Positions 7,882 to 15,883 of a stretch of DNA of 27,260 nt are shown here, piece by piece. The position numbers and the translations under genes were made by a program. The notes under the pieces were generated by a model. It was not told the DNA's origin. It did not search any database and saw nothing but the letters and a program-made list of their open reading frames with translations. How positions within the stretch are numbered: position 1 is the first letter of the stretch; each line of letters begins with the position of its first letter. The DNA is from Falsiroseomonas sp035644895. GTDB taxonomy: Bacteria > Pseudomonadota > Alphaproteobacteria > Acetobacterales > Acetobacteraceae. The stretch spans positions 1 through 27,260 of the forward strand of contig DASQNQ010000407.1 in NCBI GenBank assembly GCA_035644895.1. The letters run 5' to 3'.

Positions 7882-8885
7882 CGCGCCCCCTCCTCGAGGT
7901 CAGGGACCTGACCGTGGAGTTCGCGACGGAGCGCGGCCGGCTGCGCGCCGTGGATGGGGTCTCCTTCTCGGTCCAGGCGGGCGAGACCCTGGCCATCGTC
8001 GGCGAGAGCGGCTGCGGCAAGTCGGTCACGGCGCTCTCCCTCATGGGGCTGCTGCCGCCGGGCGCGCGGGTCAGCGGTTCGCTGCGCTTCGACGGCCGCG
8101 AACTGTCGACCCTCACGCAGGAGGAGTGGCGGGAGCGGCGTGGCCGGGAAATCGCGATGATCTTCCAGGAGCCCATGACGAGCCTGAACCCCGCCTTCAC
8201 GGCCGGGGAGCAGATCGCCGAGGCGCTCCGCCTGCACCAGAAGCTCTCGCCCGCGGCCGCCATGCGCCGCGCGGTGGAGATGCTGGACCATGTGCACATC
8301 CCCGACGCGGCCCGGCGCGCCCGGCAGTACCCGCACCAGCTTTCAGGCGGCATGCGGCAGCGCGTGATGATCGCGATGGCGCTCGCCTGCCGTCCGAAGC
8401 TGCTGATCGCGGACGAGCCGACCACGGCGCTCGACGTCACCGTGCAGGCGCAGATCCTCGCGCTGCTCGATGAGCTGAAGCGGGAGACGGGAACGGCGGT
8501 GGTCCTGATCACGCATGACCTTGGCGTCGTCGCGGACCACGCGGAGGACGCGGTCGTGATGTATGCCGGCCGGGTCGCGGAGCGCGCCCCCGCCGCCACG
8601 CTCTTCGCCATGGCGCAGCACCCCTACACCGTGGGTCTTCTCGGCGCGGCACCGCGGCTGGAGGGCGGCGCGGAGCGGCTTGCGTCGATCGAGGGCACCG
8701 TTCCCGACCTGCGTGTTCCGCCGCCCGGCTGCCGCTTCGCCCCACGTTGTCCCTTCGCGGTGGAGCGTTGCGACGAGGCGCAGCCGCCGCTGACGGAGAT
8801 GGGGCCCGGCCACCGCGCCGCGTGCTGGCGCGCGCCGCTCGACCAGCTGATCGAAGAGGGCGCCATCGAGGATCTGCCCGCATGA
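7878..8885 (+). CDS. peptide-type ABC transporter ATP-binding protein (DppD/OppD type)
   Basis: First ATPase of a peptide/nickel/opine-family (PepT) importer. Walker A GESGCGKS is at 42-49, the Q-loop region IFQEPMTSLNP follows, and then the signature LSGGMRQRVMIAMAL, Walker B LLIADEPTTALDV and H-loop ITHDLGVVA. The C-terminal oligopeptide-transporter extension is present with its cysteine pattern PPGCRFAPRCPFAVERC, a region that binds an iron-sulfur cluster in some family members. Length 335 is normal. Its start overlaps the DUF1028 stop and its stop overlaps the next ATPase start (both ATGA), indicating translational coupling. Confidence 0.94.
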   Translation: MTRPLLEVRDLTVEFATERGRLRAVDGVSFSVQAGETLAIVGESGCGKSVTALSLMGLLPPGARVSGSLRFDGRELSTLTQEEWRERRGREIAMIFQEPMTSLNPAFTAGEQIAEALRLHQKLSPAAAMRRAVEMLDHVHIPDAARRARQYPHQLSGGMRQRVMIAMALACRPKLLIADEPTTALDVTVQAQILALLDELKRETGTAVVLITHDLGVVADHAEDAVVMYAGRVAERAPAATLFAMAQHPYTVGLLGAAPRLEGGAERLASIEGTVPDLRVPPPGCRFAPRCPFAVERCDEAQPPLTEMGPGHRAACWRAPLDQLIEEGAIEDLPA

Positions 8886-9931
8886 GCACGCCGCTGCTCG
8901 AGCTCGATGCCGTGGTGAAGCACTTCCCGGTGCGGGACGCGCTGGGCCGTCGCCGCGGTGCGGTGCGGGCGGTGGATGGCGTGAGCCTGGCCGTGCCGCG
9001 CGGCTCCGTCCTCGCCGTGGTGGGCGAGAGCGGCTGCGGGAAGTCCACCCTCGGGCGCCTGGCGTTGCGACTGATCGAGCCCGACGCCGGCGCGATCCGG
9101 TTCGAGGGGGAGGATCTGCGGAGCCTCTCGTCCGCCGCTCTTCGTGCGCGGCGGCGCGACATGCAGCTGATCTTCCAGGATCCCTTCGCCAGCCTCGACC
9201 CGCGCATGACGGTGGAGGACGCGGTCGCGGAGCCGCTCCGCCTGCATCGCATCGTCCCCCGCGGCGGCGAGCGCGCGCGCGTGGCGGAGCTGCTGTCGCG
9301 CGTCGGACTGCGGCCCGAGCTGGCGCGGCGCTGGCCGCATGAGTTCTCGGGTGGCCAACGCCAGCGCATTGCCATCGCCCGCGCGCTCGCCTCCAACCCA
9401 AAGCTGATCGTGGGCGACGAGCCCGTCTCCGCGCTCGACGTCTCGGTCCAGGCGCAGGTGGTGAACCTGCTGCAGGACCTGATCGCGGAGTTCGGCCTGA
9501 CCTTCGTGCTGATCAGCCACGACCTCGGCGTGGTGCGGCACGTGGCGGACCGGGTCGCCGTGATGTATCTCGGCCGGATCGCGGAGGAAGGGCCCGCCGA
9601 GGAGGTCTTCGGCGCGCCGCGCCACCCCTACACGCGGGCGCTGCTCGCGGCGGTGCCGGGGCAGGGCGGGGCGGGGGCGCCGCTGCAGGGCGACGTGCCG
9701 AGCCCGATCGCGCCGCCCCCCGGCTGCCGCTTCCACACGCGCTGCTCCTTTGCGCAAGAGGTCTGCCGGCGGCAGGAGCCCCCGCTTGCGGGCAGTGCGC
9801 ACCGCGCCGCCTGCCACTTCCAGGACACGCTGCCCCCCTTCGGCCGGGTGGCGGAACGCGACACCGGCGGCGACAGGCTCCGCCGGCTGCAAGCCTACTT
9901 CCGGAAAGAACCGCAGGGAGCAACACCATGA
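8882..9931 (+). CDS. peptide-type ABC transporter ATP-binding protein (DppF/OppF type)
   Basis: Second ATPase of the importer. Walker A GESGCGKS is at 48-55, followed by IFQDPFASLDPRMTV, signature FSGGQRQRIAIARAL, Walker B LIVGDEPVSALDV and H-loop ISHDLGVVR. The C-terminal extension has the same cysteine pattern as its partner (PPGCRFHTRCSFAQEVC). It starts at the ATG overlapping the previous stop; a longer in-frame extension upstream would lie inside the previous gene and is not conserved. It carries an additional charged tail of about 30 residues (GGDRLRRLQAYFRKEPQG) beyond the usual end. The stop overlaps the next gene's ATG. Confidence 0.94.
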   Translation: MSTPLLELDAVVKHFPVRDALGRRRGAVRAVDGVSLAVPRGSVLAVVGESGCGKSTLGRLALRLIEPDAGAIRFEGEDLRSLSSAALRARRRDMQLIFQDPFASLDPRMTVEDAVAEPLRLHRIVPRGGERARVAELLSRVGLRPELARRWPHEFSGGQRQRIAIARALASNPKLIVGDEPVSALDVSVQAQVVNLLQDLIAEFGLTFVLISHDLGVVRHVADRVAVMYLGRIAEEGPAEEVFGAPRHPYTRALLAAVPGQGGAGAPLQGDVPSPIAPPPGCRFHTRCSFAQEVCRRQEPPLAGSAHRAACHFQDTLPPFGRVAERDTGGDRLRRLQAYFRKEPQGATP

Positions 9932-11433
9932 GGAAGACCCTCGCCGCCGCGCTGCTTGCGGGCGCGGCCCTCGCCGGCACCGCCGACGCGCAGAACCTCC
10001 GCATCGGGCTGCGGGAGGACCCGGACATCCTGGACCCGACGCTGGCGCGCACCTTCGTCGGGCGGATCGTCTTCGCCGGCCTGTGCGACAAGCTGTTCGA
10101 CATCAACGACAAGCTGGAGATCGTTCCGCAGCTGGCCACCGCCTACAGCTGGGACGACCCGCAGACGCTGCGCATCACCCTGCGCGAAGGCGTGCGCTTC
10201 CACGACAACGAGCCGATGACGGCCGAGAGCGTGGTCTACTCGCTCAACCGGCACCTGAACATGCAGGGCTCCTTCCGGCGCGGCGAGATCAACTCCATGA
10301 CCTCGGCCGAGGTCGCGGACCCGCGCACGGTGCTGATCCGCCTGCGCGAGCCCTTCGCGCCCTTCGTCGCCCAGCTGACCGACCGCGCGGGCATGATCGT
10401 CAGCCCGAAGGCGGCGGAGGAGGCCGGGCGCAACTTCGGCAACCGCCCCGTCTGCGCCGGCCCGATGCGCTTCGTGGAGCGCGTGGCGCAGGACCGCATC
10501 GTGCTGGAGCGCTTCCCGGGCTACTGGGACGCTGGCCGGATCCACCTGAACCGGGTGACCTACCTGCCCATCCCGGACAACACGGTGAGGCTGGCGAACC
10601 TGCAGTCCGGCGCGCTGGAGCTGGTGCAGACGATCGAGCCGGACGACCTGGCCGCCGTGCGGCGCAACAACCGCCTGCGCGTGTCGGTGTCCGATGAGCT
10701 CGGCTACCAGGGCATCACGATCAACATCGGCAACGGCCCACGCGCCCAGACCCCGATGGGCCAGAACGCCCGCATCCGCGAGGCCTTCGAGCTGGCGATC
10801 GACCGCGCCGCGATCAACCAGGTCGTCTATGAGGGACAGTACACGCCGACGGCGCAGGCCGTGCCGCCCTCCAACCCCTTTCACGCCCGTGCCATCCAGC
10901 CGGAGGCGCGGAACGTGGCCCGTGCGCGGCAGCTGATCCAGCAGGCGGGCGTCCGGACGCCGATCCCGGTCGAGATGACGGTGCCGAACAACCCCGACCT
11001 GCGCCAGGTCGCGGAGGTGATCCAGGCCATGGTGCGGGAGGCAGGCTTCGAGCTGCGCATCAACGCGATGGAGTTCGCCTCCTCGCTCCAGGCGGCGACG
11101 CGGGGCGAATTCGAGACCTACCTCCTCGCCTGGTCGGGCCGCACCGACCCGGACGGCAACACCTGGACCTTCATCCACAGCCGCGGCCCGCAGAACGACG
11201 GCAAGTACGCGAACGCCGAGGTGGACCGGCTGCTCGACGCCGCGCGGGTCGAGGCCGACCCGGAGCGGCGGAAGGCGCTGTACGAGCAGATGTGGCAGGT
11301 CAGCCTGCGGCAGGACCGGCACCGGATCTATCTCTGGCACCGCAAGAACATCGTGGCGCACACCTCGCGGCTGACGGGCTTCACCTCGGTGCCGGACGGG
11401 CTGATCCGCCTGCAGGACCTGCGGCTGAACTAG
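9928..11433 (+). CDS. periplasmic peptide-type substrate-binding protein (SBP_bac_5 family)
   Basis: Periplasmic receptor of the peptide-type importer. The signal peptide (about 20 residues, MRKTLAAALL start, ending TADAQ) is followed by the family opening LRIGLREDPDILDPT. Other landmarks are LATAYSWDDPQTLRITLREGVRFHD, a typical cluster-5 signature, and FVERVAQDRIVLERFPGYW. The second-lobe motif usually reading GTGPY is here PVCAGPMRF, with a Cys that could pair with the Cys of GLCDKLFD. At 501 residues it is normal in size. AGGGAG precedes the ATG. The ligand is not predictable: related receptors bind dipeptides, glutathione, opines or nickel chelates. Confidence 0.93.
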   Translation: MRKTLAAALLAGAALAGTADAQNLRIGLREDPDILDPTLARTFVGRIVFAGLCDKLFDINDKLEIVPQLATAYSWDDPQTLRITLREGVRFHDNEPMTAESVVYSLNRHLNMQGSFRRGEINSMTSAEVADPRTVLIRLREPFAPFVAQLTDRAGMIVSPKAAEEAGRNFGNRPVCAGPMRFVERVAQDRIVLERFPGYWDAGRIHLNRVTYLPIPDNTVRLANLQSGALELVQTIEPDDLAAVRRNNRLRVSVSDELGYQGITINIGNGPRAQTPMGQNARIREAFELAIDRAAINQVVYEGQYTPTAQAVPPSNPFHARAIQPEARNVARARQLIQQAGVRTPIPVEMTVPNNPDLRQVAEVIQAMVREAGFELRINAMEFASSLQAATRGEFETYLLAWSGRTDPDGNTWTFIHSRGPQNDGKYANAEVDRLLDAARVEADPERRKALYEQMWQVSLRQDRHRIYLWHRKNIVAHTSRLTGFTSVPDGLIRLQDLRLN

Positions 11434-11461
11434 ACGCGCAGGACGGGGAGGGGAACGCGCG

Positions 11462-12409
11462 ATGGGCATGTGGCTGCTGCGGCGCCTGGGGCAGGTGGTG
11501 CCCACGCTGCTGATCCTCTCCTTCCTCATCTTCGGCCTCCAGCAGCTCATGCCCGGCGACCCCGCCCTGATCCTGGCGGGGGAGGAGCGGGGGGATCCGC
11601 AGGTGCTGGCCCAGATCCGGGAGGAGCTGCGCCTCGACCGCCCGATCTGGGAGCAGTACCTGGCCTGGATGGCCGGGGTCGTGCAGGGCGACTTCGGCTT
11701 TTCCTGGCGCATCCGCATGCCGGTGGCGGAGCTGATCCTCTCCAAGCTGCCGGTCACCGCTCAGCTCTCCGTCATGGCCTTCATCATCGGCATCGTCATC
11801 GGCGTGCCGCTCGGCATCCTCTCGGCCGTGCGGCGCGACACGCCGGCGGACTGGGCGGCGAACGCCGTCGCGCTGTTCGGCATCTCCACGCCGAACTTCT
11901 GGCTCGGCATCATGATGATCCTGCTGTTCTCCGTGCAGCTCGGCTGGCTGCCGCCCTCCGGTTACGTGCCGCTCTGGGAGGATCCGGTGCAGAGCCTGGC
12001 GACCACCATCATGCCGGCCTTCGTGCTCGGCACCGGCGTCGCAAGCGTGCTGATGCGCCACACGCGGGCGGCCATGCTGACGGCACTCAGCCAGGACTAC
12101 GTCCGTACGGCGCGCGCCAAGGGCCTGTTCGACAGGACGGTCGTCTGGAAGCACGCCTTCCGCAACGCGCTCGTGCCCGTCGTCACGCTCGGCACGATCG
12201 AGTTCGGGCGGCTGCTGGCCGGCGCCGTGCTGACCGAGCAGATCTTCACCATCCCGGGCTTCGGCAAGCTGGTGGTGGATGCGGTTTTCAACCGCGACTA
12301 CCCGGTGGTCCAGGGCGTCGTGCTGACCACGGCGCTGATCTTCGTGACCCTCTCGCTGATCGCGGATCTGCTCTACATGGCCATCAACCCGCGGCTGCGC
12401 CACGCATGA
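11462..12409 (+). CDS. peptide-type ABC transporter permease (DppB type)
   Basis: Inner-membrane permease. It begins with the classical DppB N-terminus (LLRRLGQVVPTLLILSFLIFGL then MPGDPA), has six hydrophobic segments, and contains the ATPase-coupling EAA loop YVRTARAKGLFDRTVVWKHA followed by the conserved FRNALVPVVT. The C-terminal motif TEQIFTIPGFGKLVVDAVFNRDYPVVQG is diagnostic of the family. A GGGGAGGGG ribosome-binding site lies upstream, in the loop of a possible small hairpin (CGCGC 11435-11439 with GCGCG 11457-11461). A second in-frame ATG at 11468 is an alternative start. Its stop overlaps the next permease start. Confidence 0.94.
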   Translation: MGMWLLRRLGQVVPTLLILSFLIFGLQQLMPGDPALILAGEERGDPQVLAQIREELRLDRPIWEQYLAWMAGVVQGDFGFSWRIRMPVAELILSKLPVTAQLSVMAFIIGIVIGVPLGILSAVRRDTPADWAANAVALFGISTPNFWLGIMMILLFSVQLGWLPPSGYVPLWEDPVQSLATTIMPAFVLGTGVASVLMRHTRAAMLTALSQDYVRTARAKGLFDRTVVWKHAFRNALVPVVTLGTIEFGRLLAGAVLTEQIFTIPGFGKLVVDAVFNRDYPVVQGVVLTTALIFVTLSLIADLLYMAINPRLRHA

Positions 12410-13287
12410 GCACGACCGCCGTCCCCGCTGCGCTCGAGCGCGGAGAGAGCCCCGGCCGCCGCGCGCTGCGGCGCTTCATGCGGCACAGGCTGGCGGTCTT
12501 CGGCGCCGTCGTCGTCATCGCCTTCGTGCTGGCCGCGATGCTGGCGCCCTGGATCGCGCCCTACGACCCGATCGCGACCTCCTGGTCGAACATCCGCAAG
12601 CCACCCTCCCTCGCGCATCCCTTCGGCACGGACGAGAACGGGCGGGACGTGCTCTCCCGCGTGATCTGGGGCGCGCGGGCATCGCTCATGGCGGGCGTCG
12701 TGTCGGTGCTCGGGGCGGTCGCCATCGGCGTGCCGATCGGGCTGGTGGCGGGGCTGGCGCGCGGCTGGATCGATGCGCTCATATCCCGCGTCGCGGATGC
12801 GATGCTCTCGGTGCCCTTCCTGATCCTGGCCATCGCGCTGGCGGCCTTCCTCGGCCCGGCGCTCGAGAACGCGATGCTCGCCATCGCCATCACGGCGTCG
12901 CCGATCTTCGTGCGGCTGGCCCGCGGCATGGCGCTGGAGGCTAAGGCGACCGACTGGGCGGAGGCCGCGCGGGCGCTCGGCAACCCGCCCTGGCGCGTCG
13001 CGCTGGTGCATGTCGCGCCCAACATCGTTCCGCCGCTGCTCGTGCAGTCCACGCTCGCGATCGCCGAGGCGATCATCGCGGAGGCCTCGCTCTCCTTCCT
13101 CGGGCTCGGCCAGCAGCCGCCCGCGCCGTCCTGGGGCTCGATGCTGAACAGCGCGCAGCGCTTCCTCGACAACGCGCCCTGGCTGGCCGTTGCGCCGGGG
13201 CTCGCGATCTTCGTCGTCGTGCTGGCCTTCAACCTCATGGGCGACGGGTTGCGCGACGCGCTCGACCCGCGGACCGACCGTCGCTGA
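12406..13287 (+). CDS. peptide-type ABC transporter permease (DppC type)
   Basis: Second permease, partner of the DppB-type protein. After a short cytoplasmic tail (RRALRRFMRHRLAVFGAVVV) the protein shows the DppC signature HPFGTDENGRDVLSRVIWGARASL. It then has the EAA coupling loop (EAKATDWAEAARALG) and the conserved IIAEASLSFLGLGQQPPAPSWGSML and FNLMGDGLRDALDPR near the C-terminus. Length 293 is normal. The start overlaps the previous stop as ATGA. The TGA stop directly abuts the stop codon of the convergent TetR-like gene (TGATCA), leaving no room for a terminator at the operon end. Confidence 0.94.
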   Translation: MSTTAVPAALERGESPGRRALRRFMRHRLAVFGAVVVIAFVLAAMLAPWIAPYDPIATSWSNIRKPPSLAHPFGTDENGRDVLSRVIWGARASLMAGVVSVLGAVAIGVPIGLVAGLARGWIDALISRVADAMLSVPFLILAIALAAFLGPALENAMLAIAITASPIFVRLARGMALEAKATDWAEAARALGNPPWRVALVHVAPNIVPPLLVQSTLAIAEAIIAEASLSFLGLGQQPPAPSWGSMLNSAQRFLDNAPWLAVAPGLAIFVVVLAFNLMGDGLRDALDPRTDRR

Positions 13288-13905
13288 TCACGTCTGGCGC
13301 GGCAGCCGGTCGAGGAAGCGCAGGCCGCGCCGCAGCACGCGCCGCGTGCGGGCAAGCCCGGCGTCGTCCCCTGGGAAGACCTGCAGCGCGCGCAGGAAGA
13401 CGAGGGTGATGCCCACCTCCTCCGCCTGCCGCGCCAGCCCGCGCGCATCCAGCCGTGCGGCGTCCAGCGCCCAGTGCATGAGACGGGAAAGGTTGAACGC
13501 CATCGGCACCCAGTGGTGCGGGTGCGATAGGTGGCGCTTCGTGCGCAGCATCTCCCCCACGACCCGCCGGTTGTCCGCCAGCGCGCCGAACCAGCGCATC
13601 AGCACGGCCTCCGCCCGGCCTGACGGGGATCGCCCCGCCACCTCCTCTGGTGGAATTGCCACCATCTCAGTGAGCGCCGCCGTGAACAGGGCGTCGGCGA
13701 TCGCATCCGCGTCGCGGTAGTGGGCCAGCACCTCCGGCAGGGAAAGGCCCGCCCGGTCGGCCACACGGTGCAGGCGCAACTCGTACCAGCCGGCCCCCTC
13801 CGCCTCCTCCAGGGCTGCGGCCAGGATGCGGGCGGTCACACGGCCGGGATGGGGGCCGATGGACTTGAGATTCGCGCCCCCAGGGGCGATCTGTGCCGTT
13901 GCCAT
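13288..13905 (-). CDS. TetR/AcrR-like transcriptional regulator
   Basis: A 205-residue, mostly helical protein. Near residues 25-70 is a TetR-like helix-turn-helix pattern: RILAAALEEAEGAGWYELRLHRVADRAGLSLPEVLAHYRD, shown here in outline as helix 1, then LHRVADRAGLSLPEVLAHYRD as HTH. The remainder is a ligand-binding type helical domain with an unusual HPHHW element. I chose the ATG at 13905; an earlier in-frame ATG at 13989 would add a low-complexity basic tail lying across the divergent genes. The ATG is preceded by GGCGAGG. It overlaps head-to-head with a small divergent gene and likely regulates that cassette, itself, or the neighbouring importer. A COQ9-type protein (also TetR-like at the N-terminus) is a less likely alternative, as I do not see its C-terminal motif. 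Confidence 0.72.
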   Translation of the reverse strand: MATAQIAPGGANLKSIGPHPGRVTARILAAALEEAEGAGWYELRLHRVADRAGLSLPEVLAHYRDADAIADALFTAALTEMVAIPPEEVAGRSPSGRAEAVLMRWFGALADNRRVVGEMLRTKRHLSHPHHWVPMAFNLSRLMHWALDAARLDARGLARQAEEVGITLVFLRALQVFPGDDAGLARTRRVLRRGLRFLDRLPRQT

Positions 13906-14026
13906 GACGCCTCGCCGCTCCTCCGTCCTGCTGCCTGGCCTGCCGCTCGTGTTCCGCCGCGTCGGCGGGGCCTGGCTGCTCGCGCTCACCCTCTGGCTCG
14001 CCAGCTTCCTGGCGCTCTTCCACTAA
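13904..14026 (+). CDS. 40-residue putative single-pass membrane peptide upstream of XpaC-like gene
   Basis: A short frame of 40 residues with a basic N-terminus (MTPRR, FRRVGG) and one strongly hydrophobic segment AWLLALTLWLASFLALFH at the C-terminus, looking like one membrane helix with a positive-inside start. Its TAA is followed by one base and then the ATG of the XpaC-like gene. That gene has no ribosome-binding site of its own, so coupling to this peptide is the simplest explanation for its translation. The start is uncertain: the ATG at 13904 has no Shine-Dalgarno, while an in-frame ATG at 13859, preceded by GGGGG, would give 55 residues and lie inside the divergent regulator gene. I do not recognise a family. 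Confidence 0.5.
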   Translation: MTPRRSSVLLPGLPLVFRRVGGAWLLALTLWLASFLALFH

Positions 14027-14027
14027 C

Positions 14028-14798
14028 ATGCAGCAGGATTGGACCCGCGCGCAGCAAAGGCTGCGCGAGGAGGTGGAGCAGGTCCGGGCCGGGACCCGCG
14101 GGCTGCTGCTGCCGCTGTTCACCTGGCCGCTCCTCTGGGACGCCCTGTTCGAGGTGATGCGGGGCGGCACGGCCGGCCTGGTCGCCGCCCTGGTCGGCAT
14201 GGGCCTGCCGCTCGCCGCCGTGCGTTTCCTGCGCCGCGGCCGGCGGGGCGACACGAACCGCGCCGCGATACTGACGGGCTTTGCGACCGGCATCGTCTCG
14301 CTGCTCGGGGCCGAGCACGGGCCGGTGATCGCCGGGATCCTCGGCTCCGGCGCTTGGCTCGGCACCCGGATGCTCTACGACGGCGCGGTGGTGGAGGTGG
14401 AGCCGCCACCCCCGCCCGCGCCGCCCGCCGACCCCGGCCCCCTGGATGCGGCGCGCACGAAGCTGGCGCGGATCCAGGACATGACCACGCGACTCGCGGA
14501 TGAGCGGATCCAGTCCGTGGCCGGCACCATGGCCGGCGTTCTCGACGACCTCGAGGCCCGGCCGGAGCGGCTGCCCCAGGCCCGCCGCTTTCTCGCCGTG
14601 CATCTGGACGGGTTGGAGCGCATCACGGACCGGCTCGCGGCCGGCGCCACCCCGCCGCCCGGCCTTCCGCTGCTGCTGGAGGACCTGCGCGGCGCGGCGG
14701 AAGACCTCCGGACGAAGATCCGTGCGGAGGAGAGCGAGGCCTTGGAGATCCAGGTGAAGGTGCTGTCCGACAGGCTGCGCCAGGAGGGCTACGCATGA
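14028..14798 (+). CDS. XpaC-like membrane protein (5-bromo-4-chloroindolyl phosphate hydrolysis family)
   Basis: A 256-residue protein with two or three hydrophobic segments (about 24-42, 47-68 and 83-112), a proline-rich linker at 126-138 (EPPPPPAPPADPGP), and a helical cytoplasmic-looking C-terminal part. The C-terminal part includes RLPQARRFLAVHLDGLERI near 190-207, resembling the LPxARRFL-type motif of XpaC proteins. XpaC genes commonly sit just before telA, as here, which is the main support. The name derives from a phenotype; the real activity is unknown. Its stop overlaps the TelA start (ATGA), and its own start follows one base after the small membrane peptide. Family assignment is moderate. 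Confidence 0.65.
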   Translation: MQQDWTRAQQRLREEVEQVRAGTRGLLLPLFTWPLLWDALFEVMRGGTAGLVAALVGMGLPLAAVRFLRRGRRGDTNRAAILTGFATGIVSLLGAEHGPVIAGILGSGAWLGTRMLYDGAVVEVEPPPPPAPPADPGPLDAARTKLARIQDMTTRLADERIQSVAGTMAGVLDDLEARPERLPQARRFLAVHLDGLERITDRLAAGATPPPGLPLLLEDLRGAAEDLRTKIRAEESEALEIQVKVLSDRLRQEGYA

Positions 14799-15883
14799 AC
14801 GAGATCGTCCACGAGAACCCGTCCGAGGCGGCCATCGCGAACCTCGCCGCGCAGATCGACCTCTCGGACCCCGGCACGATCCTGCGCTTCGGGCAGGAGA
14901 CGCAGACTCGCGCCCAGGCGGCGGCGGACGCGATGCTCGCCGGCGCGCGGAACCAGGAGACGGGGGAGGCGGGGCGGACCCTCTCCTCCCTGCTCACCTC
15001 GCTGCGCGGCTTCGACGTGACGAAGCTCGGCGAGAAGCCGTCCTTCTTCCAGCGCATCTTCACGCGCGCCGGCGCGGAGGTGACGCAGATCATCCAGCGC
15101 TACGAGGGCGTGCGCGGGCAGGTGGAGACGATCGGGGACAAGCTCGACACGCATCGCACGCGACTGCTCGAGGACGTTGAGCGGCTTGAGAGGCTGTACC
15201 AGGCGACGCTCGAGTGGTTCCACGCGCTCGGCGACCACATCGCGGCCGGGGAGGCCGTGCTGCGGCGCACGGACGAGGAGGCAATCCCGAACGCCGTGCG
15301 CGCGGCCGAGAACGCCACCGATGACCTCGCGCCGCAGCGCCTGCGCGACCTGCGCGCGGCGCGGGACGAACTGGAGCGGCGCGTCCACGACCTGCGGCTG
15401 ACGCGGCAGGTGGCGATGCAGGCGCTGCCCTCCATCCGCCTGATCCAGGAGAACGACAAGGCGCTCGCCAGCAAGATCCACTCCGTGCTGGCCAACACGG
15501 TGCCGCTCTGGCGCCAACAGCTCGCGCAGTCGCTCGCCATCCACCGCATGCGGGAGGCGGGGTCGGCGGTGAAGTCGGCGACCGACCTCACGAACCACCT
15601 CCTCACCGCCAACGCGGAGACGCTGCGGAAGGGCAACCTGGAGGCGCGGACGGAGCTGGAGCGCGGCGTGTTCGACCTCGCGGCCGTGCAGAAGGCGAAT
15701 GCGGCGCTGGTCTCCACCATTGAGGACAGCCTGCGCATCGCCGAGCACGCGCGCACCGAGCGCGCCCGCGCGACGGTGGAGCTCGAGAAGTGCGAGTCCG
15801 ACATCCGCCGCGCCCTGATCGCCGCCAAGGCACAGGGCACACAGCAGCAGGGCGGCGGCGGGCGCCGCCCCGCGCCCTTCTAG
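14795..15883 (+). CDS. telA: toxic anion resistance protein, TelA family
   Basis: TelA-family protein of 362 residues, long helical and rich in Glu, Arg, Ala and Leu, without membrane segments. Family-typical stretches are LLTSLRGFDVTKLGEKPSFF, a repeated helical region with heptad-like spacing (RLLEDVERLERLYQATLEWFHALGDHI), AMQALPSIRLIQENDKALASKI, and VPLWRQQLAQSLAIHRMREA. The family was named for tellurite resistance, and members also occur in Ter/stress-envelope gene sets; the biochemical role is unresolved. It ends in a Gly/Gln/Pro-rich tail. It is translationally coupled to the XpaC-like gene. Its TAG stop shares a CTAG with the stop of the convergent cupin gene. Confidence 0.9.
   Translation: MNEIVHENPSEAAIANLAAQIDLSDPGTILRFGQETQTRAQAAADAMLAGARNQETGEAGRTLSSLLTSLRGFDVTKLGEKPSFFQRIFTRAGAEVTQIIQRYEGVRGQVETIGDKLDTHRTRLLEDVERLERLYQATLEWFHALGDHIAAGEAVLRRTDEEAIPNAVRAAENATDDLAPQRLRDLRAARDELERRVHDLRLTRQVAMQALPSIRLIQENDKALASKIHSVLANTVPLWRQQLAQSLAIHRMREAGSAVKSATDLTNHLLTANAETLRKGNLEARTELERGVFDLAAVQKANAALVSTIEDSLRIAEHARTERARATVELEKCESDIRRALIAAKAQGTQQQGGGGRRPAPF

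Noticed and set aside
9895..11757. 620-codon minus-strand frame opposite the peptide-binding protein
   Set aside because: Shadow frame; no motif, and the plus strand carries a complete SBP_bac_5 protein.
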